Of a stretch of DNA of 64,000 nucleotides, positions 35,747 to 46,800 are shown in pieces. How positions within the stretch are numbered: position 1 is the first letter of the stretch; each line of letters starts with the position of its first letter. The position numbers were made by a program, and so were the translations under genes. The notes under the pieces are model-generated. The model was not told the origin of the DNA. It saw nothing but the letters and a program-made list of their open reading frames with translations, and did not search any database. The stretch lies in the NCBI GenBank assembly GCA_029582165.1, contig CM055870.1:5885832-5949831 (forward strand), given 5' to 3'. The stretch comes from Portulaca oleracea. Lineage: Eukaryota; Streptophyta; Magnoliopsida; Caryophyllales; Portulacaceae.

Positions 35747-38700
35747 TATTATTATTATTATTATTATTTCATACCCCCACCCTACCCCAACCCCAACCCC
35801 CACTGATACCACGCATAATGAAAGCCCAGAAAATAGAGATAGCATAGCCACCCATGACCCATCTTCAACCTCCTCAACCCTAGCCATCACCCTATCCTCA
35901 TGTCAGCCACCACCGCCTCCCCGGCCCAGCCACCACCACATCCCCAGCCTCTGCGACCGTCACTACGCTACTGTAGTCTTCTTCGTTGTTCTTCTATACT
36001 TTCTCCCTCTAATTTAATCATTGAATGGTTGCCGAAAAATTCGTTCGGTTGCCTTGGAGAATTTCCGACGTAGCCTTTGCCTGTGTCAATGGAGGAGATT
36101 GATACTGAAAGGGTTGGCTGGATTTTGAATTGATATCAATCGACCCAAAAATTTGGGATTTTTTTCAATTTGTTTGATTTGGGTTGGGAAATAATTAAAG
36201 TAGACATGGAAGAGGTGAAGTTGAAGTTGGTGGTTGTAGTGGCGGTGCTCATAGCAACCATGGTAGAGCTCTTGAAGGTTTCATCCGAGGAGTAATAGTT
36301 GATGAAAGTGGGTTTTTACTTTTGAGTTGGTAAACTCTTTTTATGTCAAAGGAAATAGGAATAGAGTTGATACCTCTCATATTTGGGAGGTTTCTAATTC
36401 CACTCATTTGAGGGGGATTAGAAACCTGAGGGATTCCTAATCCCATTCCGCAATTGACTCACCAAACACAAAGAAAAGGAACTAGAAACCTTAGGTTTCT
36501 AATTCCATTCCATTTTCTCTCACCAAACAGGGAGAGACATTTGTGTTGTAATCTCCTTTGTTGTGGATCTCATCACACCCTGTGATAGTGATCTGATTGT
36601 ACTCCTCCTTTCTCATAGTGGATTGTTTTCTGGTTGTCGCCGTCCGTGGGTTTTTCTCTGAGTTCTTCGGTTTCCCACGTAAACCTTGTGGTTGTGTTCT
36701 TCTATCGCTCTCATTATTTTGTTCCTGAATTTTGTCGTAATTTCCGTCATCTCAATTCGATTTTATTATTCGCTTCCGCTGTTACCTTGCTATTTTCTCT
36801 AACAAGTGGTATCAGAGCAAGGTGGAGATAGCTTCGATCACGAAAAGCGAAATTCCAAAATTCAATGGAACAAGGAGTTTCACTATGTGGAGACTGCAGA
36901 TGAAGGCGGTCCTGATTCAGCAAGGGTTGTGGGATGTGATTGAGTATCCCGACTCGAAGACTGACGAAACTATGAGCGATGATGACTTCCAAAAGCTCCA
37001 GAAGGAGATTAAAGGTAACCTGAGTCCACGGGAGTGGAAGAAGCAGGAAGATAAGACTCTGGCAGGGATTCAGCTGTGTTTGGCAGAGCATATTCAGAGG
37101 GAGGTGATGCACATCGAGAAACCTCGGGAGCTTTGGACCAAGCTGGAAGAATTGTACATGTCGAAGAGTCTTGCCAACAAGTACAGAATGAAGGAGAAAC
37201 TCTACACATTGAGAATGCCCTCAGGTACTTCTATGCAAGCACATATCAGTGAATTCGATTCTATTATTACTGAGTTAGAATCAATGGATGAGAAACACAC
37301 TGATGAGGATAAGGCTTTTCACTTAATTTTGTCCCTACCTGCATCACATAAACAATTTAAGGAGATCATGTTGTATGGGAACCGTGGTGTCCTTAACCTT
37401 AGTGAAGTAAAAGCTTGTTTACTATCTAAGGAGAGATTTGATACTGAGGGCGATGACCATACTAGTGAGGGTTTGTTTGTGAGGGGAAAGGGCAATGATG
37501 GGAACGGGTTTAGAGGGGAGTCTAAAAACCGTTCAAAGTCGAAGAATCAGCATAAGAAGTGTAATTACTGTGGTAAGAATGGGCATGTAGAAAGTAATTG
37601 TTAGGCAAAGCTGAAAGACCAAAAGAGGGGTAGTAAGGATAACCGCACCAAAACTGGTACTGCAAACTGTGTTGAGCCTAATTCAGATGGTGAGGGGTTT
37701 ATTGTTACGGATGAGGCTTTGGCTACCTCGGCGAGTAGGATAGCTTGGAATGAGTGGGTTCTTGATAATGGGTGCACCTACCACATGTGTTCTCGTAAGG
37801 ACTGGTTCGAGTCCTATGAGAGTGTTAACACCGGGGTTGTGACCATGGGCAACGACTCGGTCTGCAAGATTGCAGGAATTGGTAGCATCAGGATACGGAC
37901 CCATGATGACCTTGTTAGAACCCTGAAAGAGGTTCGTTATATTCCGAACATAACCCGTAATCTGATTTCTTTGGGAACTCTTGAGGCCAACGGTTGCAGG
38001 TATGAAGCAGAAGATGGTGTCCTGAAAGTGTGCAAAGGTTCCATGGTTCTGATGAAGGGAACCAGGAAGGGCAGCCTATACACCCTTCAGGGGTCTACAG
38101 TGACAGGAACTGCAGCGGCAGTTCCCAACCTTGATGAGTTGATCATGTGAGAGTCCTGCGGGGCTACGCCCTGTGGAGGGGCGTGTTGATGGCGACAGTC
38201 AAGATATTTAATTTGGACCGATGATTTGTTGATTTTAATCCAAGGTGGAGTTTGTTAGGAAAGTGTCCTAAAATCACCAAATCTCTTGATCTCACAATTA
38301 TTTGTTTCACAATTGTATTAGGATATTATTTAGGTTTCCTTATTATGTTGGGTTTCCTAATTGTATTAGATTCTAAATCTAATTGGAGTGGGAGTCAATG
38401 GAGTTTTTCCTATAAATATGGTACTTGTATCTCCACCTAAACTACACCAGAGCAAGAAAGAAAATATTGAGAGGGAAAAAGGTCTCACCAATATTTTCCC
38501 GAGTGAATCCCGAGAGAGAAAGATTGAGAGTTGTGAGGGAGAGACTTTTGTGTCGTAATCTCCTTTGTTGTGGATCTCATCACACCCTGTGATAGTGATC
38601 TGGTTGTACTCCTCCTTTCTCATAGTGGATTGTTTTCTGGCTGTCGCCGTCCGTGTGTTTTTCTCCGAGTTCTTTGGTTTCCTACGTAAACCTTGTGGTT

Positions 38701-41700
38701 GTGTTCTTCTATCGCTCTCATTATTTTGTTCCTGATTTTTTTCGTAATTTCCGTCATTTCAATTCGATTTTATTATTCGCTTCTGCTGTTACCTTGCTAT
38801 TTTCTTTAACACTTAGAAATTAAGAAAAGTTGTGGACATAGTGGACGTGGAATCATGAAAAATATGACTCAGTTTTCGAATATGGATATGAAAAATGTCA
38901 CTATGGATTGACAGGGCTCTGCATTTGGGATCTTATTGCTCCAAACACCAAATTTCTACCTCTAATGTCTATATATTCTTAGCCTAAGATGGTACATCTA
39001 TGAAAACAACTTGATCTTTTGGCGATTGGATTGAATGTTCTATGTTCTTTGCTAAGGTGAATATTATCAAGGAACTTTTTAAGATTATTCTATTACAGCA
39101 GTTGGCCAAATGCAAATGCTTCCAAAAGCTCTCAACCACTTACAACTCCCCACGGTCACTACAACATAATGATAATATCGGTTGTACAGATGACATGTTT
39201 TGCTGCAGCATGTTTCCTAGGTGGTATGGTTGAATAATGATCTTCCAAGATTCTTATATAAGTTGCTGTATTTTTGACATGTACTTCTGTTTGATTTTTG
39301 CTCGTCTACTTTGCAGGTGCTGCCTACTTTTGCAGCTTTGTTCATGATCGATACTGTACCGAACCTTTCTGCTATCCCAGGATTGGAGTTAAGTTTTTGG
39401 TTTCCTTCTCAGTTTATCCTTTTGAAATGTTGATCATCTGTAAAACTTCACAAAATCACAAAGGGAGAACTTTAAATGATTCTTTCAAAAACTACATACT
39501 CTGATGTCCTATTGATAGAACAGTTGTAGATCCATCATCTAATCGAGTTCCTCTCTTTTAAACCAATTCAGGTTTGATCCAAGGCTTCTTTTGCACGGGC
39601 AGCAATATATAGAAATTTACAAGCCTCTTCCAGCACACAGTCGTGTAAGGAATATATATATATATATTTGATGGGGATTGAAACACCATTCATCATTCTC
39701 CAATTGCTTGGTTTTTGATACCCACAAATTCACCCACCCCCCCTCCTTTCATTGTCTCTCCTGTTTACATGTTAAAGTAACTGCATGGATATGTGCCTTA
39801 ATCCACATGTGTGGTTGATGCTATATATTTTGCGTTGTTATACGTGAACACCTGTGACCTCATCTCATTACAGCTTGAAGGATCTAAATCTACTAGGTAC
39901 ACCCTCTCAATTTTATATCTTGCATTTCTTTATCTGAACTAGACCCATGCACGCTTTTGTACTTTAGAATTAGCATACTGAATTGCATGAAATCTTGGGT
40001 TACTTTTGGATCATAAGCCATCTGTTTGTTGGACAAATTGTAATGACCCCTTTTCTGCCATAAACTAGATCATTGAAATCTTTTTCTCATGGCTTGGAAC
40101 TTTGGATGTTTTCTTCTACTATAACAAATCATCTCCCAGGGGAACGACGTTTAATGATATTTAGGTTGCTCACATCACTATGACTTTATGCAGATAAAAA
40201 ACAATGCGCGGATTGCTGGCTTGCATGATAAAGGTTTGTCTCTTCTATGGGAAAGCTCTCAGATATTTCTTATTTCACTTGTAGCATTAAACAGTGACAG
40301 ACTGATGTGCCTATATCGATGTGCTCTACCTTTTTAAGCTATGATTGAATCAAAAGAGGCAGGACCTTTAGTAGAAAAAGAAACCTGAGTGAATATCTAA
40401 TAGTGTACCCATGTTGCCATTTGGATGACAATCCTGCTATACAGTTGGTTTCACTTATGAAGAGAACAAGTTCTAGAATCTTGACTAGATAGCTATAAAG
40501 TAAGTGTAAATGTATTAAAGGAAGGTACTAAAGTAAAGTATTGCTATGTAAAGCAAAAAGATAGTTGAGAGAACATACACATATTGTTGTATAAGCCGAC
40601 AGAATTTTGGGAGAGCAGTGACAGATTAAAAGTTGGAAATGAACTTGGTAGTTACTGATTCTGATGCTTGAACTTTTAAGAGAAATCCTGTTGATGAAAA
40701 TTCTAGTCAACACTCGCCATATATGTTATATATCTAAGAAGCCTTTTATTTTCTAGGTAAAGCGGCTATCCTGGAAATAGAGACTACAAGCTATGCTGAA
40801 GATTCTGGAGAGCCATTATGCATGAATAGGTTAGCATTGAAATAAAATAAAAAAGTTAACCCAAACCTTCGTCTATGTGATTGACAAAGGTTGCAACCTT
40901 CTATCTCCTAGGACTACCATCTATTTGAGGGGTGCTGGTGGCTTTTCAAAGTCTTCTCCTCCGTATTCCTTCACAAATTATGCAGGTGGCCAGATTCCAG
41001 CTCTTAAAATCCCCAAAACGGAGCCTTTTGCGTCTTTTGAAGATATTACTCGACCATCTCAGGTATTTGTCATATTCCAAGTGATTTGAAACTTTGCTGC
41101 CATCACCAAGAACCAACCGTTTCTAGTTGAGGCTCATTTTTGTCTCATGTATGCAAAATCGACAATATGAGTACTATCTCTGACCACAAATACCGGCCCA
41201 TGTTGGCATTATGATGCAGGCCTTGCTATACAGACTGTCTGGTGATTATAATCCATTACATTCCGATCCCGTGGTTGCAGAGATTGCAGGGTAAAATTTT
41301 CTCAGCTCACAACTTGGTATACATGTCAATGTTAGTATTGGTGGATGTATGGGAGATGTTGAGCAAAATTGTTGGCTTCCTTGTACAGTCATGTATCATC
41401 CAAGTAACTAATGCTGTAATATATTCTTCATAGATACTGTGATTTTATTGCGCAGATTCCAACGTCCAATACTGCACGGACTTTGCACCCTAGGGTTTGC
41501 AATTAGGGCCGTTATCAGATGCATTTGTGGAGGGGATCCGGATATGATCAAAGGTCTATCAGGCCGATTCCTTCTGCACGTGTTTCCAGGGGAAACCTTG
41601 ATAACACAGATGTGGCTTCAAGATAAGAGGTGAGCTTTCATGCATGTAAAGTATCAGGTTGTAGCGGCATGACTACATGTAGTTTCTCTGACGGTGAATG

Positions 41701-41805
41701 TGAATGTACAGGGTAATATATCAGGTACAAGTGAAAGAGCGAAACAAGCCAGTCCTGGTTGGTCATGTCGATCTCAATCGATTACCCTCAAAGTCCAAGC
41801 TTTGA
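34376..41805 (+). CDS. ECH2: Peroxisomal enoyl-CoA hydratase 2 (start codon not found)
   Basis: Exons: (34376)-34404, 34508-34530, 34753-34858, 39317-39387, 39572-39644, 40194-40233, 40757-40829, 40912-41062, 41220-41290, 41456-41629, 41712-41805; from 34508 on they encode 291 residues without a break. The enzyme hydrates 2-enoyl-CoA to (3R)-hydroxyacyl-CoA in peroxisomes and is needed to degrade cis-unsaturated fatty acids. Two hotdog folds are present; the C-terminal one has the MaoC/hydratase 2 motif YRLSGDYNPLHSDP with its catalytic Asp and His, and PILHGLCTLG follows. The protein ends in SKL, a perfect peroxisomal PTS1 signal. Exon 2 is a 23-nt microexon (SSSGYTER). Exon 1 ends KPTKYPE, where Arabidopsis has KLPE, but upstream to the stop at 34231 there is no in-frame ATG. 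So either an upstream exon supplies the start or the 5' end was rearranged. Intron 3 (4.46 kb) houses a copia retroelement. Confidence 0.92.
35555..36530. mobile_element. Non-autonomous DNA element inside the 5' LTR
   Basis: Interrupts the 5' LTR relative to the 3' LTR copy. Ends are imperfect inverted repeats: left GGCATGTTTGGAGAGATTTT then GGAATGGAATGG; inverse right CCCTGTTTGGTGAGAGAAAA then TGGAATGGAAT. Subterminal GGAATGGAAT and TAGAATCC words recur in both arms. The middle contains a microsatellite and a C-rich stretch (35770-35960). No clean target duplication; the 3' LTR has nine bases (GAGTTGTGA) at the site that are missing here, suggesting a small deletion on insertion. Confidence 0.75.
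35693..35768. repeat. (TAA)n-(TTA)n mirror microsatellite
   Basis: A run of AAT units switches to ATT units near 35746, making a self-complementary tract of about 75 bp that can fold on itself. Confidence 0.9.
36822..38150 (+). pseudogene. copia gag-protease reading frame with one internal stop
   Basis: One frame over 1.3 kb, broken once by TAG at 37602-37604. The gag part (FNGTRSFTMWRLQMKAVLIQ, later ELWTKLEELYMSKSLANKY) ends in a CCHC zinc knuckle, CNYCGKNGHVESNC. After the stop the same frame gives the protease region (WVLDNGCTYHMC, with DNG where the active DSG/DTG is expected) and the spacer usually found before integrase (RNLISLGTLEANGCRY). It then ends at TGA 38148-38150 with no integrase. 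There is no ATG at the expected gag start: the frame begins GTG GAG ATA GCT, so ATA may be a mutated ATG. Likely defunct. Confidence 0.88.
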
Positions 41806-42486
41806 GTTGGTGGTGGCAGTTCAATTCTTCCCACACACACGCCAAAAAAAAAAAGTGTAGGCAAGTACTGAGAAAATTCTTATGATTCCTCAAGGATATC
41901 TAAGCATGTAGCTTACTTAATGCTGTTGTGTATTGGGAGCTCTGGATTTATTATTGTACATGGAAGTATAGCTTATTTTCACTTTGTTTCTTGGCTTGAG
42001 TTTGATGGTTATGTAGTTATGTTTGTTTCCTTTGACAATGTGATTCGAACATCGATGCTGGATGTATCGATGAACTAGATTGTCTTCGGTAAGGGGGTAA
42101 GTATCAAATTGCTCTCAAGTGCATCAATTATTAATCTCACAGTTTTTACACTGAAAATGTTGGCTTCAATCAAGTTTGCAAGTTGGTAGGAAGCCTTAAT
42201 ATTTTTCTTTTTGCCTGTCTTACAATGCTAAGTTGGCCAACTTGTTAAGTTTCCTTTTACAGTGTGAATTCAGTGGGTTAGTGGGCATGGGAAAGGGGTA
42301 ACACAGAGGACTATATCAAATAGAAATTTAGCCTTAGAAGTAAGTCCACAGAGACCCTCTAAGAAAACTCTAAATCAATACTCCAAAATTTCATTGGAGG
42401 GTGAAGTATGAAAAGTCTGTCACAATTTTATTTCCGAATTTTGCAATCTAGAGATAATTGGCGTAAGATTTAAAAGTTGCTAGCTT
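41806..42486. other. ECH2 3' UTR and intergenic DNA
   Basis: Probable 3' UTR to about 42060, with the A-rich run at 41846-41855. No other feature seen before the hAT element. Confidence 0.4.
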
Positions 42487-42494
42487 ACTCCATG

Positions 42495-43272
42495 CAGGGG
42501 CGGATACATAGCCTAAGGAAGGGTGTTCATGGACACCCCTAGCCGAAGAAAAATTTGTGATTCTCTAATGTAATTTAGAAGAATTTTTCTTAATTGGAGC
42601 AAGTGGACACCATAAAAAAAGTCCCAAAAAATATAATAGGGGTGTCCAATTTAGTAGCAACCCAAAAACCCCAAAATAGTACTCCCTCCGTCCCAAATAA
42701 ATCGTCTAAGTTTGACTAGTTAGGTCAAAATTTTAAATTTTGACCGTTAATTTATCAAATTATATGTTGAGTTATTATAAAAGACTACCACAGTACCACT
42801 ATTAAATTTGTGACGAAAAATATTTTTATACCTGAATACAATATTATTAGTCTTGCTAAGATAAAATGTGAAAAATTAGCGGTCAAAATGTTGCATCGAA
42901 GACTGTTAGTAAGCTGAACAAATTAATTAGGACGAAGGGGTACCATTTTTTTTTAATAAACAAAAAGTGTAAGTCAATGAATTGGGTATCAGTATAAGTT
43001 TAATATATAAATATCTAGTTGTGAAATTTCAATTTATTTGGTGTACATATTTATATGATAATGTGAAATTTTGTTAAGTTTTTGAATATGTCATTTAATA
43101 TTTACTTTTATTATTATTATTTTTATTTAAATTTTATTATTTTCTTTTGAGGGATCGGTAAATTAATGAATTGGTTAATGGGGTATCAGTAAGTCAATGA
43201 ATTGGATAATCGAGTATCAGTAATGACAAATATATTGGACACCCATAAATTTAGTGTTGAGATCCGCCACTG
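42495..43272. mobile_element. hAT-type non-autonomous element
   Basis: Terminal inverted repeats CAGGGGCGGAT (left) and ATCCGCCACTG (right) are flanked by a perfect 8-bp duplication ACTCCATG (42487-42494 and 43273-43280), the hAT target length. 778 bp including a nested Stowaway at 42682-42940. Subterminal CATGGACACCCC and GGACACCCAT repeats are visible. No transposase. Confidence 0.93.
42682..42940. mobile_element. Stowaway-type MITE, copy 3, nested in the hAT element
   Basis: Starts CTCCCTCCGTCCCAAATAAAT, ends AATTAGGACGAAGGGG, with TA on each side (42680-42681 and 42941-42942). 259 bp. It is inside the hAT element, so it landed later. Confidence 0.88.
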
Positions 43273-43345
43273 ACTCCATGGGAAAAAAAACAATGAATTT
43301 TGTTACTATCAGTCTAGTAATAATCCTTCATTTTACTATTATATT

Positions 43346-43575
43346 CCCTCAATTTCATATTATTTTTCATTTTGTTGACTATTATTATGGTCCAATGTTA
43401 CTCATTGATAATTTTTTTATATAATATTATATTAACAATCCTAATATTATATTTTATGTTAGTATTTTTCGTATAAATCTAATGTTAGTAATTCTATTTA
43501 ACAAATCAGTATATATACATTGTGAAATTTATGGTTAAAAGTTTATAAGTTTACCTACATAATTTCTATAGAAGA
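43346..43575. mobile_element. Decayed Stowaway relative upstream of PUS10
   Basis: TTCCCTCAATTTCATATTA at the left resembles the family end, and the interior follows copy 2 word by word (TTAACAAT..CTAATATTATA, TATTTTTCGTATAAAT, TGAAATTTATGGTTAAAAGT). The right end is lost. It ends about 270 bp before the PUS10 start codon, so it probably sits in the promoter. Confidence 0.65.
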
Positions 43576-43839
43576 TAACTAATATGGAAGGTAGAGGAAA
43601 AGAAAAATCCAACTCTGACAGTGTAAAAACAAATTCTTGGATTTAGGTGACCAGATAAAATCGGGCCGATGTTTCGAGGCCTGCTAGATACTACAAAGGC
43701 CTCATTGTTACCATTTCTCTCTTTTTCCTTTTTTTTTTTGGTCCTCCATTTCCTTTGTAGTTGCAGACCGCCGGCATAGTTGCAGTTGAACTTATAAACT
43801 GACGCACTTCTCAGTCTCAATCTCAACCGACGATCGGAG

Positions 43840-46800
43840 ATGGCAACCAACGGAGCCGGAGATGCGGCGGTTTCCGGCGACGTCAATCAGCCGGAGAATG
43901 TAAGCTCCGTCGCCGACGAGGAATGGCGCCTCCTCGACGACGTCGTCCGCTCGTTTCCACCGGAACCCCTCAACCATTTACTCTCACTTCGGGTTGCTTC
44001 TTCATTACCTCTACTCAAGTTTTCTTCCTCTCTACTTCATATTCCTCCTGCTGTATTTCTATTTTTATTTTTTTTTCTGTCCCCCTTTTTTAGTTTGTGT
44101 TTGATCTTATGCTAATTTTAGCGGCCGAGTTCGAGAAATAAGGTTTCTTGTTGAAGGATTGTTCCTCAGTGTGTTAGTATTACTCAATGAATTTGCATTG
44201 ATATTCACTTAAGTTTGTTGAAGTTCTAAAAATTAGCTTTTTTAAATGCCAACCAGTATGACAAAAACTTAACTTTTTGCAATTTTGCTACAAAGTTGTA
44301 TGCGAAGATTGCCAAGGTTGCAGCTGTTGTTACTTAATGGAGTTGAATCATTGAAAATCTCAAATCCGAGCTAAATTCAATGTTGGTTTGGTTGATCTAG
44401 ATGAGAATATATGGGATAATGTGTGAATTTCTCAATGATTTTGTGATGTTGTCCTCCACTTTAGGTATGTCCTCAGTGTGTTCTTCGGCTTTTCGGGAAA
44501 TACGGACCGAGTTACTCCAGCTTGGCCCATCTCTCAAGTATGCTCCTAGAGGTGGCAGGTGATCAGCCAAGCTTCAATAGCCCAAAATCCCAAGAATCAG
44601 CCCCTGAGGATAAATTTTGCAGTGTTTGCTATGGTATTCTGCAGTTTGTTTATGTAGATGAGACGCAAACAATGGTGAGGAAGGATTGTGCCAATGACTT
44701 AGCTGTGTCGATTTATGAACTAGTCAAACAAGAAGGTTATCAGCTCGATGGGTTTTCTCTCGAAGTCTCCATGCCATCGTTCATAGCTGAGAAAGACAAT
44801 GCTATAAGGCAAGATTGATTCCTATGCTGGCTCATTGGTGCTTGTTTTATTGGTGAACTTGTTGTATGCATGCAGTGACCTCAGTTTTTTTTTTTCTGGT
44901 TATGCCTATTTGTGTTATGTGCTTAAATCGATTAATATCTTCTTAAGAGCATGGCTGTGCATCCTAAATGGAGTTGGCATTATCTGGCTGTTTAGATATT
45001 TTTCTTACTAATGTTGTATTTACTTGAGGAAACATTCTGATGCTTAGGTTATCAATGAAAGAGAAGTATGGCTCTGAAGTTTGGTTCAAGGAGATACTTC
45101 AGTCTGAAACAATTTCAGTGAAGGATGCCATAAAGCTACACATTACAGAACCATTGGAGACACTACTTGTAAGTAGAAATGCCCGCTGGTACCCCCCCCC
45201 CCCCCCTTTTAAAGGGTTAAGTGCGCATAAAAATGCAAGCCCTAGCCTATATTATGCGTTGCACCTAGTTCAATTTCTTCACTGTTAGAAGACTCCTTCA
45301 TTACAGACGAATGATGGCTCGTGTTATCTTCTACTCACTCAGATTGCGGTGTACTAAACATTTGTGCAGGGTGTGAAGTCTGGTTCAAGCTCTTTTCGTA
45401 TTAGGCTAACTTACTCTTCACCTGAGCAGCTGATGAAGAGTGGAAATGGTGATGATCATAAACAGGCTGGAAAGAGGAGAAAAACAGGCATGTATATAGT
45501 CTGCTATTATGAGCTCCAACCTCTTTAAATTTTTATATTGCCCCATGATCCATATGTGAGATCAATTTGCCTGAACCACTAGTAACTAGCGAGCCTTTCG
45601 TCAGTCAAATAACTTTATGGGTATGAAATATTTTGGAGCAGTCAAATTAGTGAATATTCACATAGAAGGACACACAAATATTTCCATTGAAGGAGAAATT
45701 AGAGAAAGACTCACTACCAGGCCCCCCCCCCCCCCCCCCACCACAAAAAAAAAAAAAAGCCTCTAGTTGTCCACTAGCTTTGTGAAACACGGAAACCTAC
45801 TGACTCCTGCTTTTGGAGATTGGAGATGAAGATGGAACGGTGTACTGATGGTCATTAAAACTTTGTTCATGTGGTCAAATGTATAGTCTCTTTGCAGCTG
45901 CCTTTAGCCAGCTGATTGTGCATGCTAAAGTGGGTATTCTTTTAAACAGCCTTTGACAGAAATCAGGGTGCAAGAGATGACAATGGACATTCTAATTCTG
46001 GAAAAGATGCTGTCATTAAGAAACGTGAGGAGACTGAATCATCAAAACCATTAAATGGGAAGGTGATTTCTCGTCTCTGTCTCTCACGTCTGTTTTCATG
46101 GTTAAATAGGATTATAGTACATCTGCTAGGGTTCATGAGCATTATGAATGGCAGTTATTCTTGCCTCTTTTAGACAGGCCTCAATAATTTGGTAGATAGA
46201 ATTGTCAGGGATCTACAGCAAAAAACTGTCGAGTCTAAATATCAATTGTAGAGTGCTGTATCTTCCCTATAGTTATCAATATGTTGGGATTTTCTGTATA
46301 TCAGAGTTGTTTTGGAATTATAACAATTTTGATTTGTCTTGTATCTTGTAGGCTTCTGTCTGCTGCTTGGCGATTCAGTGTTACAGAACACCTATGTATG
46401 TTCTTGGTAGATACCTGAAGGTAATTTGATTTGCTACTCTAATATTTACCTCTTAAAATCCGTCATAAGTGTCGATGTGAGGGTGACGAGCATCATGCGT
46501 TGGTTGATTTTTGTTCCTTTTTCTTCTTTTAAGTAGTACTTGAATGTTTTAAATTGGGTTTTGAAAACCACCTAAAGTATCCAAGGTTTGCATAGTTTTG
46601 TGAACCATAACGTACCAACTGAATGACTGCAATGTGTACCTGCAGTTTGTTAACCAATCTGTTTAGGCACGTCTTGTTTACCCTCTCGAACATTGAACTT
46701 GCAAGCTCCAAGGAGCATAACTTCAAAGTGAATTCAAAATATATTTTGTAGTTGGCCTTATCAAAGTAGGATTCCCTCCGTGTGTTCCTTTTTGTTTCCT

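Larger units (their letters stand above)
35280..38811 (+). mobile_element. Ty1/copia LTR retroelement, gag-protease only, in ECH2 intron 3
   Basis: 5' LTR 35280-36804 (with a 976-bp insert), 3' LTR 38253-38811 (559 bp). Both start TGTTAGGAAA and end TAACA. The 5-bp target duplication CTTAG is perfect (35275-35279 and 38812-38816). The primer binding site TGGTATCAGAGC (36807-36818) matches initiator-Met tRNA, two bases after the LTR. The purine tract AAGGTGGAG lies just before the 3' LTR. The 1.45 kb interior encodes gag and protease only; integrase, reverse transcriptase and RNase H are absent, so it must have moved with help from a complete relative. LTRs are nearly identical outside the insert, so the insertion is young. 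It lies in the same direction as ECH2. Confidence 0.95.

Noticed and set aside
35769..36020. Pro/Thr-rich reading frame after the AAT microsatellite
   Set aside because: Low-complexity translation of C-rich DNA inside a DNA element; no recognisable protein.
39874..39896. A possible extra 23-nt ECH2 exon (acceptor ATTACAG, donor AG|GTACAC)
   Set aside because: Including it shifts the frame into a stop at once. Skipping it joins 39644 to 40194 in phase and gives exactly the usual protein length at that place.
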